From Hetaerina americana (Eukaryota; Arthropoda; Insecta; Odonata; Calopterygidae), in NCBI GenBank assembly GCA_022747635.1, contig JAKTNV010000005.1:44251238-44315237 (forward strand): a DNA stretch of 64,000 nt. The letters run 5' to 3'. Position 1 is the first letter of the stretch. Each line of letters opens with the position of its first letter. The translations under genes were made by a program, and so were the position numbers. Shown here piece by piece: positions 22,708-35,650 of the stretch. A model generated the notes under the pieces. That model was not told where the DNA came from, made no database searches, and worked only from the letters and a program-made list of their open reading frames with translations.

Positions 22708-25700
22708 CACTGAATTCACTTCCATTTAATTACCCCTATCCTAAAAATGGCTTACGCAGTTATTGTTTGTGATCATCGGGCCATTTTCCAATTTCTATCG
22801 ATGATTAGCTAATGGTGAAATTAGCATAGAATGAATTATCTGTAAATAATTATTATTCGGAGTAATTGAGAAAAGCATATTAATTAAAATCGTATTATAT
22901 ACGCATAGCATAGCGGGGATCAAAGCGTAGTTATTAGGAATATTATATCGCCGAATGCTTGTACAATTAAAAATATAGCTGACATGCGACGAGATGCTAC
23001 TGCTAATCTTTGCTGGGCGTGTGCATTATTCGCCATGTTTACATAACCATAGCGTTCCCAGATGTCGTGGTCGACCACAAATAAATCTGAGGCTGTGGCC
23101 TCGTTAGAGCCTTATATATAATCGCATTTTAATGATAGCGAGTACCAAAACGCGCTTTTATTAGACATTATGCTTTTATTACCTGAAGTACCATTACTGT
23201 GTCCCGCATTCTCCTCCAAAATTGCTTGTCGTTTTACCTAAGGAAAACACCAAAATAAGCAGCGGCATATGATCAACACACTCAAAGTCAGTTCTGTGGA
23301 CACAAGCATGCTACTCTGTTATTTTACCGTGGCTCGTTATAACTATGAATTCTCCTCCTGTTCATTCGTCTACCAAATGAAACTGTTGATATGCGTGGGA
23401 ATGATAATATTGAGAGCCTTACTCAAAGAGATTGGTTTCCCTCACCTTTGGCTCGAGGAAGGAAGAACCAATATTCAGTGATTCTCGAGATTTTTGGGAC
23501 CAAATCCTTTAAATGGCCATAGGATTCAACACAAATTCCGTTTTTTTTCGTAGCCCGCAAACTAGCATTTGTCCAAGGTTCTGCAGTGTAACTTCAAGAC
23601 CTGAAACGGTGAACTCAAGGACGCAGAACAACCCAGTTTCAGGTGCTTTAAAGGGAGTGACATTGGAATTAGCGAGGAGCCGCGGAGTATTACGAAGTTC
23701 CGTGTGCCGTTAAAAATTTTACGACGCCCAGTCAATCGATGATTTTTTTACGGCGATAGCTTCTCGCTGGGGGGGGGGGGGCTGGGGGAGGAAACCGCGG
23801 ACACCGCGGAATATTGGCCGGAATAGATTTGAAAAAATCTCCATACAAGAGTACGTGAGTACCCGGAGACCGCAGCACGAACTTGGAGCATGCCATCAGC
23901 TTCTTGGGTTTTTCTTATTTTGCTCTCGAGAATTTGTTTAAAACTACTTCCACTCGAAGAATTTGATCACCTAGTCACCACCTAATTCATGGAAAAGCGC
24001 ATCAGGATTCAATCCCCCTCCTACGTTCTACGGGTGGAAAATTCCAGCGGTAGTAGAACATGGAGTAATGCGTAGCTAAGGGCGGCTTCACACGGTAAGC
24101 AGGTGTGCTCTCCAGGGCCTCGTGATGTGAGACCTCCCCGATCCTCGCGGGACATGAGGATGTGCGACCGTAACTCTCCCGCTTCAAGGCGATCGAAAGT
24201 CAGAAAGCCGCCCGGCGGTGGTTTCCCCCCATCTATTGAGACCCTTTCGCTGTGGGATTTTCGGAGCCCTGTTTGCTCGAAAATTTAGGCACGAATAACT
24301 TTAGGAATGCATTGACCAAAATGAGTTGCTTTATTTTTTTATTTGAAATTTTTACCTTTTCAAAATTTACGTCATGTATATTCACGAGATACAGATCTTA
24401 TTCATTCCCAAGAATAATCTGCTCTTTTTGGGTGCGTAGTGCGTTTACATTCCAACACGGCGCTTCGACAATGAGCGTACTCTTACCTTTAAACAAATGT
24501 ACGGTCCTCGCTAATCGAATCCCTTAAAACCCTTTTCTTATCCAAATATGTGAATCGGCACTCGTACCCCTTGCTTTCCTCTGTTGATTGGTTTGCTGGG
24601 AGTGTACTCGGACGTAGCCACCCTTATCTCACTGGGACTCCATGGATCCACTACCGTAGAGAAGAGGGGCTAAAAAGATCCACTCTCCGGTTGCTATTTC
24701 CTCCTCTTCTCCCGCTATCGTGTAGGCAGGGAGACGGACAGTGGCGTTCATGAGAATGAAGGTATTTGTGGAAGCGTGAGGGAAGATAGTGGGAGAAGGG
24801 AGCGGGTACTCTCTTTCGTTGCTCCGTACTTCAATTAATGCCTGGCGCATGTGCCGTTATCAGTAACAAAAGCGCGACATACGTCCTGCTTTAATGCCTC
24901 CCCTAAGCATCGATTGAGGTACTAATTAGAACGCACACTTATGCTATGTTGGACTCCCAAGTTCCTAATAACCACAGCGGACTAAAAGTTTTGACATAGC
25001 GTGAAATCGCTTCCAAAAACCGAATAATATGTTTAAATTTTGACTTGGTTATACTTATGTAAGGCTTACCACATATTTTCTTAATGTATAAGTATTGGGT
25101 CAGCGGAGCAGCAGATGTCCGGGGTAAAAGGTGTTTTTTCCTCTCTGAGTCATACTGGCATATCGAATGTTTGATCCGTCGGGCATGCCGCTTGTTCCTT
25201 GTTCTCATAACAGCTAGAGTAATTGTTGCTTCCATCTAACGCTGGTCCATTAAGGCAATTATTAGGTATTTTTATTGTATTTTTAAGTTCACAACATCTA
25301 AATGATCAGGTGGTATTGCAATGCATTCACTTTCTTAATATTATTTAATTAGCGTTGACGAGATATACGTTTTCCTGTATCATATTGTTATACGTATATT
25401 TAAAGAGCTAAACCACTAGAAAACTTCTGCAAGCTAACTGTTGAGGACAGATTTATTTTACGTCAAACGTAAAAAAGTAATTATTAAAATAAAATAGTGG
25501 TGAAGGACCGTCCAGAACCAATGTTTAGTAGAGAACCTACCTAATATAAAACTATTTTAAGGAAAATATGGACGGTGTTATGAAATCATAGATATTTTAG
25601 TACTCTGTGATGGCATTTCAAGAGCGGAATATACTTTGCAAGCTAAATAGCCTCACGTGGATTTCCTTAGGGGATTTCTAGGAGATGAGAGGGTTCCATT

Positions 25701-26190
25701 TGTCCTCTAGTCGCATAAAATTTTATCAATGTGTGTATTTTCATTGAGTTGAGCCCAGTTTAATGTTAGTCCCGTCGGCGGTTAGTTTCCGTCGCTTTGT
25801 ACATGCTTTCGCATCCCACCTATGTGGTCTCAGTGTGTAATTTAATTTGCTAAAGGAAATATATTTCTGTAAATTCCTGGCAAATAATACCTCAGATTTT
25901 ACACTTTGCACTGTCATTCCCACTCTGACATTTTAATTTACCAGATAGTATAATCTTTGTTTTCCCCGCCGACTTACATTACGCTGTGATTTTTCCCATT
26001 TAGTCGAAAAGGGCACGGTGGCAATGCTTTAATAGAATGCATGCACACTCTGTACACTGCGTGAATTTGGATTTTCCTGTCATTTTCTAGTACAAAGGAC
26101 TTAAGCTTTTACTTGTTGTGACAGATAGCAAAAGAGTGCCGTAAATATTTTTGCATACCCTATTTTAAATGAAAGTACTTTATTATTGTG
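22708..26190. other. No gene recognised
   Basis: Includes a G13 run at 23769-23781 and a GC-richer patch at 24060-24260. No domain, splice-supported exon or mobile-element end was recognised. Confidence 0.6.
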
Positions 26191-26194
26191 ATGC

Positions 26195-26218
26195 CGTTTC
26201 GAAGTATATGTGTATATA

Positions 26219-26287
<69 letters not shown>

Positions 26288-26396
26288 TATCTATAGTGAG
26301 TCTCTTTTTTGTGTATTTTCTGTGTTTTTGTCTGTGTCCACTAGTGCTAAGTGTTATACACATTATTATTCACGTCCGTGAGACTTTCAAAAAGTG

Positions 26397-26461
<65 letters not shown>

Positions 26462-26471
26462 CTTCGAAACG
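26195..26471. mobile_element. Inverted-repeat element built on (AT)n, Penelope-related
   Basis: A perfect 15-bp inverted pair CGTTTCGAAGTATAT (26195-26209) and its complement (26457-26471) encloses two (AT)n tracts (26211-26284 and 26399-26451). The central 115-bp segment includes GTGAGTCTCTTTTTTGTGT (26296-26314), which resembles the minus-strand terminal motif of the Penelope loci at 2205-2235 and 11866-11895. The enclosing motif TTCGAA next to (AT)n also occurs at 12032-12047. I infer a Penelope-derived pair of ends; no coding is present. Confidence 0.5.
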
Positions 26472-26479
26472 TTGCGAAT

Positions 26480-29400
26480 CCGTTGTTTGGAAAAATTTAG
26501 TCGGCACACACCTCTAAAATATACTATTCAATCAGGCACGGTCTCTCTTAGCATTGTTTTTCCATGTCGCCAGATTATTCTTCGGCCTCGCGGCTCCTGT
26601 GAGATGGCATCGGCTCCAACCCAATCACTATAATGGCTGGCAATTCACATGCGTTGCTATATCATGAACTCCGCGAAAGAGTGTTCCAATGCACGCACGG
26701 CTCGGAATAAAGGATGAGATCATCGTTTGCTGAAGGATGAGACTGCCCTGAATCCTTTGAGATGACCACAGTCCGATATCGTAGCCTCCGTGGAAATCAG
26801 ATTAATGCTATGATGTGAATTGGAAAACAGACGGAATGTTGAACATCCTCGATTTATATACACAATTAAATGGAAGGACTACACTTTAGATGACATTAAT
26901 AGATAATAATTCAAATAGTGCTAAATTGTAATGTAACTACTCCGAGGGCTATAATTACGAATTAATTCTTTAATGTGGTATGAATAAGAAGACTGTCTAA
27001 TGTAAATTAGTCGAAAAAATTATAACAGTATTATTATTTTCATCCTAAACCATAATTTCCTATTCAGTAAAGAGTAGCAATAAAATGTTTCTGCAATTCA
27101 CAGAAAGTACGAGCCTCGTAGAACCTTAAATTTTATTCTCGCAGGAGAGTTACGTAAGTGTAAATGTATTATAGCAAGAGGATTAGTGAAACAAGAATTT
27201 ATCTCAAAATTATGGTTTCAAGTTTTGACAGTTAATATTACTCTTATAATAAGAATGAAATATGAACACATACAATGAAGTAAGAAAGATATTCTAATGG
27301 CGTCGCAGTCAGTATACTCGAATATCGTAATGAGGTACAAGTTAAATTGTATCCAAATACCTAAGATTTTATCTAGTGCTCTCTATTTTATTTCAACCTA
27401 CTATTAGAAGGGAAACCAATTTTAGACTCTCTTTCCATATTTTTGTAATTAATATCATGATCTTTTTTCGGGACCTAGCTAAGGAATCATTTGGTACATC
27501 GAAGTCAATATTAACGAGAGCATTTCAATAAAGAACGATCATACAGTTTTTTATATTTATAATTTATTATATAAAAATTAAATTTTATATATGTATATGT
27601 GATACATGTTCTATTGATTTAGCTTCAGTGTTGCGGCAGGGTTGCAAGTTGAAACATGTTCATTTTGCTTACTACCGCTCGTGATGATGGTAAATAATTT
27701 CCACTAATATGGTTCTTCACATTGAAAAACAAGAAAATCACACATGAGGATAGGTCTGTACTATATTATAGACACACTTCATATTGTTTTCCATTGTTTC
27801 GAGGATTCTATCGCGCTCAAACACTTTTCATATCAAATTGTTCTGCTACAAACCTGTATGTGACATACAATTAAATTTTCAGTATTTATGATATTTCCCT
27901 TTAACGATCTTCTCTCTCAATGGAAAAGGTGGTGTTAATTTTTACTTCCGAAAGAGCAGTAACCGGAGCTCCGGGTCAAATTTCTTTGAAAATTGATAAT
28001 CACCTCTCACTAAGCCTTTTAAACCATGTTCCAGCTGCTGTATAGAAAAGAATAGACCCTCCAAAACCTACTGCAGTATATTAAAATGAAATAAAATTAT
28101 TGACTCTGTATTTCCACACTTTTTATTAAAAAACACATCCCAGGTTTCAGGTCACCTACTGAAGCATTTGCATAGGCTGCGTATGAAGATTTGTTCAGGT
28201 GAAAGTAAAATTCAGTGCCGTGTGTAACATCCATCGTTGACATAGTTGAACTGAACGTTTCAAATTTCAGAGGCTGCTGCAGACGGAATACTGGAGTAAA
28301 ATCAATGAAAATCGTACCACATATACGCTGAAATTAAGCCAACAACTAGACGTTAAATTTAATTGTAACTCAAATCATACAAAAATTTTATCACCAATCT
28401 TTACTGGACAGGCCTCGTATCTTTATACTCATACAAGAATATAACCAAATCATTCACATTCCGACTTTATCGTATTTATTTTATAGAAAAATTATACTGG
28501 AATTATTCTCAAAATAAAAAAAAAGTTACATCAAAACAAATAACGTAATGGAATTCTGTTGTGCGGTGTTTTCAGTTTATTTTTCGATTTGATGTAAACT
28601 GAATACATAGAGATTGAGAAAAATGGATGAGAACGACCATTAATTATTTTTTTCCCAATTGAGTGGGATATAAGCCGTGGATTTTCTCTTTTAATCAATT
28701 TTCGAGACAAACCAGGTCAATGAGGGTCTTCCCGATGTTTAACCCACGTTCCGCCAGCGCGCTCGTTTATGGATTCATCGCCGGAGCAATCAAATACTGC
28801 AAGAACATGCGGCTTTCCCCCTCTTTACTCCTTCCTTCTTACTTGCAGCAGGGCACATCGGCGGTGAATCGATCTGCCGCTACCCCCTACCCCCTTTCGC
28901 AGCGGCTCACCTCTGAGGCAATTTCCTCTCACTGACTGTGTCTCGTAATGCTCTCTCCCGCAGACTTTTTGTCAGTACGTACGTCGTGGCTTCATGTGTT
29001 CCATTACCTTCATTTTTTCTCACGATCTATTTTATTTCATTCGCCATTGACAGCGCTATTGAATGTAATGGGGTAGTTTATCGCAGAACCTCGTGAACAT
29101 TATGAAAATGTGTTGGTGTTTCCCGATCGAGAGAAAAATTCGCCTTTTAGGATATCATTCATACGATTCAGCGTAAAAGACCATTTGGCTCACATGGGAC
29201 CTTGATTGAGCCTAAAATTTGAACCTGAACCTCTCTTGTAGAAAATTCAGATCTCAGCCTTGGAATCCTGTATGATTAATACCCTCGTGATCAAATGCAC
29301 TTTTGATTAAGATTGAATTGGACCGTCAAGTTTCCGTCTAGAGGGGGTTTTCAGATGAAAAACTTCATAAATGAGGAAAAGTTCGAAGAGTAGCAAGATT

Positions 29401-29738
29401 GATGAGGTTTTGATTAATTAACTTGAAATCGTTCCTTCTTAGGTATAACGCTGTAGTAGCGTCACAAAACTATATATTTGTATTTTGAATCTACTTCTAA
29501 GATTGATTATATTTAAGAAATTTCCTACGAGAGTGTTTTTTATTGAAATATTCCTATAACACTCCTACGAATAGATGTTTTTTTCTTTCCAAATCATAAA
29601 CCTTTTTCAGCTTCCACCTTCCTTCTTTAATATAGGATTTACACGAATGAAGTAATCATTCTCTCGATGATGGATTTCAATAAGCACTGCATTTTAAAAT
29701 TGATTAAGTAATCGGAAGGGCTCTTTGTTAAATTTATA
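26480..29738. other. No gene recognised
   Basis: AT-rich sequence. A GC-richer open patch at 28690-28935 has no recognisable domain. Confidence 0.6.
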
Positions 29739-30024
29739 TTTCATCATCATCAGTATTTGAATCCTAGCATTGGTTTACTGCTGCTATTACATTTTAATCT
29801 ATTCGAATGCGAGGCTGCATATTCTAGGGAGAATAATGTGGTGGTTTCCCGTTGCCTTCCACATTGCAGTGCTGCAGCCGATACCGTGAACTTTGCTGGA
29901 AATAGAGATTATGCCAGCTGTGGCATCTGATGCCGGGCCGACCCACTCGGTCTGCGCCGCCAGTGCCTAATGGTGAAACTGCTGCCTTTCACCATGGATT
30001 CAGGGTAGCTTTGCAGTAGGAGTC
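29739..30024 (-). mobile_element. Short non-autonomous retroelement with RTE-B 3' end
   Basis: Read on the minus strand, the last 60 or so bases (GCAGTAAACCAA, CTAGGATTCAAATACTG, ending TGATGATGATGA) match the 3' terminus of RTE-B at about 11725-11771, with only a few differences. Its middle contains GGCAACGGGAAACCACC followed by ATTATTCTCC, which resembles the RTE-A 5' untranslated segment at about 15370-15405 (GGCAACGGGAAAACACC, ATTATCATTCTC). There is no coding. The layout fits a SINE or internally deleted RTE moved by RTE machinery. The 5' border near 30024 is a guess. Confidence 0.7.
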
Positions 30025-33000
30025 CTTTTTCTCGTTACCTCGTTCCGAAATACCATTATTCCATTTTTCCTGCTGAATTGCCTCGTTCCAAGAAACCATT
30101 AACAAACTTTTTCTTGGCTGAAAAATTTATAATATTTATATTTAACTGTCAATATACTGTTTATTCGTCTCCATCCATAACCCAATACCAATTTCATAGT
30201 CCTTAAAGGTATTACCAATTCCATATAAACCTTTATTCTCCATTTCTTGCTTCATACCGGGAATGCCCTGATTTATTTATTCCGTGAATGTAAGTTTTTC
30301 TCAAATTATAAATCTAATGACGGGTCATTTGATTAGGTCTATCTGACAGAAATTTCGAAAAGGTATGTTCAACTAACTGCGGGTAAAAGGGCTTTAATGG
30401 AGCAGTGCCTTGAATATAATAATGTTATCACTCTAACGGTAATTTCTGAGTAAGCATGGTTTTAGGTAATAAGATATTAGTAGAGGAGTCACCCGACTGT
30501 AGTTAAATTCCGGAGTCTAGCTATATTTTGCTAATGTTTAACCCATTTGGCATTTTAGATTGTATTTCTTGTAGGATTCTATAATTGTCATCGCTTTAGA
30601 TGAAACAAACGAAAATGTATGACGATACGAGTGTTTGACGAAGGAAAAGAATTTAAATCAATCTTGATTCCTGTTTCATTGAATATTTGTGAACTTGAAC
30701 AGAAAATGAAACAAAAAAGTTTCATTCTTCGCCTTTTTATTTTTAAGAGATATTTCATAAGGTTCAGTATTAATTTTGGCTGTAATTAAATATCTAGGTT
30801 ATTTAAACAGCTACTCATCCCTCGTGCATTGACTGGCCTATAAAAATATCTTTGGTAAAAAACAATATGGTTGCGTAATGAATGAAAGGTAATCCATTAT
30901 TAAAGCGATATGACATATTTACAGGAACCGTGATTTATTACCTCATGACGAGTTACCGTTCCACTTAAGTTTGCCTAAGAGTTAAAATAAACCATAAATA
31001 ATTCTATTTCAAGTTCAAACGCGTTTAATTATTTCACTGATTCATTTCCTCTCTGATATTGAGGAAAGGTTCTACATTAGATGATGAATTGAGTCTGCTC
31101 TTGGTACTATGTAAAAAATTGCCACCTTTTATATCGACTTAATGTTAATTGGAAATGTGTTGATTCAACTCATTACCCTATGAAGTTGTTTCATTATTTG
31201 TAGTTCATTTTATGTTCCCACCTGACCTAAATTTGAACACTCCAGTTTTTTGCCAAAGCGAACTTTGGTTCCTATGACTTCACGCTCACGTTCACCAGAG
31301 TAGCACTGCGCAAAAATGTGGCGCGGATCGGACTGGCTAGGGCACCCAACTGCTTCGGAAGTTTGGTTAATAACTTGGTTGTGAGATCGCTTGAAGGAAA
31401 ATCTAATTTGTTTTTTCTACACCCTCGATGTCAAGCTGTTTTCATAACTGCCAAGTTGTTGTTAGAGCAATGCATGTGCTATCCAAACATTGATTTTGCA
31501 TTTGAATTTTAATATCATATATTTTTTATCATAAACTTATATAATATAAGGGATTGAATATTTTTTCAGTTTCGTAATATGAGAGAGAGAATTATGCCCG
31601 GTACATTTATCGGTATTTAGTGGTGGATAGGGTTCGCAATCCTTTAAAAGTGTGTAATTTTATTGAGTATTTGAAATTGAAATCTAAAGTGGTTCGAGTT
31701 ATATTTTAAAACAGGTTTTAATTATTAATCAAGATTATGATATAGGTGGAAATGCGGTTCATAAAGAAGTCGTCAGGGCGTATTAATAATACAAATTTTG
31801 CTTTATTTGATAAAGGAAATTGAAATTATATACAATAACCACATTAATCCATAACTCTTTGAATATTTTTGTGGTAGTGTACTTTGATTATATCACCTAA
31901 CGAGTAGGGTGCTCGTTGGCTGCGTAAATATACCTTAGATTTCAAATTAAATCGAAAAATATGGGTCTATGGCTCGGCGACTTAAATAAATAACATTAGG
32001 AAAATCAATTTGAAAATTAGAAAAGAGTTCTGAAACTGAGAGCGATATTAAATTTGATTTCATTTCTATTGGGAGAGTTCTTAATATCCAAATGAGGGGA
32101 TTGAACGGGTGAAATTTGCTGTAAAGGTTGCTTCTGTTTCTAATAAATTCAGCGGTACATCACCCACACAAATTTGCGCACGTGTTAACACGAATATGCA
32201 AACGGAGATGGAGAGGGTACCACATATGGTACTAGGAGCTAAAATTGAGTTTAAAATATCTCATCGTTTAAAGGATGAAATAAGCCCTAGACCACATTCG
32301 AGAGTAAGGGAGAAGGTTTGAAAGGAAGTAGCGCACAGGGTGCGGCATTTAATTCTCTCGGAACATGCTCGGAACATAGAGGCAAAAAAATTTTCTACCG
32401 CGTCACCTAATGCACGGTGGTGATTAAACTGTATCTAAGAGCCTAATATCTTGGAGTTAAAAAATATTTCCACACGAAATCAAACACGCTGTAGATAAAT
32501 CGTTCATAAATACCTTACAGATGTGCATCCCATAATTAAAATCATCCCATTTGTTCATTACTCGCGTATTCCTTCCATTTTCTCAGATAATCAGGTATGG
32601 AGTCTTCCGTTTTGGATGTACTTATCTTCACAAGTGCGAAGTACATTTACTGCATTTGGATTGCCTTATATGGCCGTAGTGTAGCAATTATAACCCCGCC
32701 AAACCTAAAAAATTTGGCAATAAAACAGGAGAATTGAGGGTTAATTGAAGTGATTTGAATAGTAATTGAGAGAGAATATTGAGAGAGATACTTGCACATA
32801 AGATAAACGAGAATAAGAGGGTAATTAACCTGATGCTTACTGAGAGTAGTGTAATTATTACCATATTGAAGGAAAATAAGGGAAGGGAAAAACTACAGAA
32901 TTGCTAGAATTATGTGATAACAGGCGTCCGTGTAAAGATCTATGGACGGATAAAGAGGCTGAAGGGTAATATGAGTGATGCTACCGGAGAATCCTCGTAT

Positions 33001-33700
33001 TAACAACCCTTGGTGATGTTCATGAAAAATTTAATCAATCTAAAAAATTCTGTAAAAGCAAGGGTAACCTGATTTTAGTATAAAGTTGAGGAAGTAAATG
33101 TTTTTGCCGAGTACGTCACGTGAGGTACAGAGATATTTTTGTTCAATTTATTAGTTAGCTCGTTTCGAAGGCTTGAGAGAACTTGAACGTTATACCTGTA
33201 CAACATAATTTCAGTAATAAATTTCCAATATTAATATTAAACGCCAACTCATTTTCTTTGATGTGTTATAGTACTATATTCCATGATTCATGTATCACTT
33301 AGAGTGACGTACATTCATTCGACTTTATTTTATGCAATCCGTCAACCTCATGTGGCGATAAAATTGTAGAATTCCGGCATTATGGCTAATATTATGTTTA
33401 GAAATTTCGGAGTAAGACATTCCTTCATTAAACCCCCCCTAATCGTGAAAATGGCGCTCACTTCGCGTCTTTGTTAGCTGACCTGACTTGGAAGGAGTAG
33501 ACGAATAAACCGGATGTGGTATAAGTAAAAACTGTAGCCAACGTTTAAGTTTCTGTCAAAGATTAATTCTTCCGGGTTTCTCCTACGTATTTGATTAGAA
33601 TGACGGTAAAATTGATTGCTTGTGTTTGTAATTTGAAATATTGCGGGGCAGTGCCTAAGCTGAATAATTAATTGTTTAAGTGGATATGTGTTTTTCATAC
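30025..33700. other. No gene recognised
   Basis: AT-rich sequence with no supportable gene, element end or long repeat. Confidence 0.6.
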
Positions 33701-33706
33701 TTGCAA

Positions 33707-33711
33707 ATATA

Positions 33712-33774
<63 letters not shown>

Positions 33775-33776
33775 TG
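33707..33776. repeat. (AT)n microsatellite
   Basis: An AT tract. Just to its right is a perfect CCACAAG/CTTGTGG palindrome (33798-33813), but no element border that I recognise. Confidence 0.93.
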
Positions 33777-34619
33777 TTGCCTTGACATTCGCATTTGCCA
33801 CAAGAACTTGTGGCACTTGCGGCTTTATGTGTGGATGTAGATATTGCCGCTTGCTGTCACATGGAAAATTGTTGATGACAAAAGTGGGATTGATTGACTT
33901 TTTCCCAAGATTTAGTTGATTAGACACTTATATATCGAATCTCTTTAGTAATTATAATTAGATTTCCTTTAAGTTGTATGCAAAAGGATGGTTTGGTTGA
34001 TACCCCGTTTCAGTCCTATCCAGATAAATCTGCACGCCCTATCACCAAGTTCTCAAAGCCATTTCCTGCTATTATTTCACATGGCAGGTATTGGCTCAGC
34101 CAATGGCATTAATGCCAGATTTTCGAATACAATTCAGTTCATAGCTGTTTTACCTCCAAAAGTTATTTCCAATAAAGAGGAAATTAACATTTCGTATAGC
34201 CCTCTTCAGAAATCCGAGGAGCCTGTTAATGTCATGAACTTCTTGTTGCAGTCCAAGTACCCTTGATTAAGTTTGAATAAGCTGAATTTTGAACTTTTGA
34301 TTAGCTTTGATTAAGATTAGCTTGGTTCGGTTCCTTATGGGAAAACTTTGTAATATTATGCAATATCGTATTAAAAGCATAACTTGTGATCAGGTATCTT
34401 ACAGGTATAATATCATCTTCCGGGAAACTTCGGGGAATGACCATTTAGAATTAGAAAGTGTAAGGGTACATGTGACGCTTTAGATGCCAAGAAAATAGTG
34501 ATAGGAGTATAGATAGCAATGAGAATTTCTGATTTTACTTTGTGGAGGTGCTCAATGGATCAAATTAATATAGATCACTAAATTAATAAGGTAAACGGTT
34601 TTTTAAGAAAATTTGAATG

Positions 34620-35650
34620 AATAGGCGTCATGTGAAACCTCTGCGTTGTAGACTGTACTAGTGCAATCAGCATGCAGGAAATGAGAATAGATAAGAACAA
34701 GCAGAGAGCTAAGAAAGAGTTGCCTTTAATCTCCCATGTTTTTGACCGATACGCAGAGGAAATCACAAGAGTGGCGCGAAAAGGACTGAGTGGGCCTGGG
34801 AATGAACGTAGGTGGTGAACTTACTGAATCAGTTGAATTTTCAGACAGTCGAATTTCTGCTAGCCAGTCAGCAAAAGGATTACTTTTGTTAATGAGTGCC
34901 TTGAGAGAACCAGTGTGATGAGTACGGGGTGAGAAGCAATGAAAATAAAACCAAGGCAACGATATGATCAAGATAAGGAAGTTAGTTAAATCATTTAAAT
35001 CGAGCCTATAAGCTAGAGTAGATAGAACCGTACTCCTACTTTGAAAGCGTTTTTAGATGGGAAGAGCAGTAAGGACATAAGCGGAAGAATGAGATAGGTT
35101 GCGTAAAGAGGCTTTCATAAAACTTCCCTTCCGAATAATTGGAGTCTGGATACAGGACCTTGAGTAAATAGGTATTGTAAAGGTTAGTGAAGACTTTAAT
35201 AGGTAGTGTAGTTCTATGTGTCACAGCAAACTTTATTGATTGTTTAGGCAAGAACGTAAGCGTAGATTGAAGGGTGCTGTGATGTAAACATGGATGAGGA
35301 TGGAAAAAGTTAAAACGATGGAAAAGAAATCAAGATAATTAAACATGCAAGAGAAGAAGGTTGTTAGGAGATATTTTAAGAAAGTGGGAAATGTGGGTCA
35401 GGGAATTTGAGTGGCAATGGAATGTTGAATGCTGATGGATGGGAGAATTTGGTTAAGTACGGTAGAGAGAGGCAACCCTTACGCGTGGTAAATTGAATGA
35501 AGAGTGGTAGAAGTTATGAGGAATTGAAGAATAGTCTATTTTAGTGTAGATTGCGGCGTTTAAGATACAGTTAGAAAGGGCTTAGAGGTGTGGCAGCATT
35601 GTGGAGTGGCTATGTGTATCAAAAACCTACCTTAACCGGTAGACCTGTAT
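34620..35650 (+). mobile_element. Ancient RTE-A copy, heavily decayed
   Basis: Collinear with copy 1 bases of about 40-1048. Matching landmarks include GAGTTGCC...TACGCAGAGGAAAT (34717-34763), GTAGGTGG (34808) through CAGTCAGCAAAAGGATTA (34864), AAGAGGCTTTCATAAAAC (35105), and GAGGATGGAAAAAGTTAAAA in place of the WRRMEMVK segment. The terminal hairpin CTACCTTAACCGGTAG at 35627-35642 is intact. Coding is lost to many indels. The 3' end is far better preserved than the body. Confidence 0.82.
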
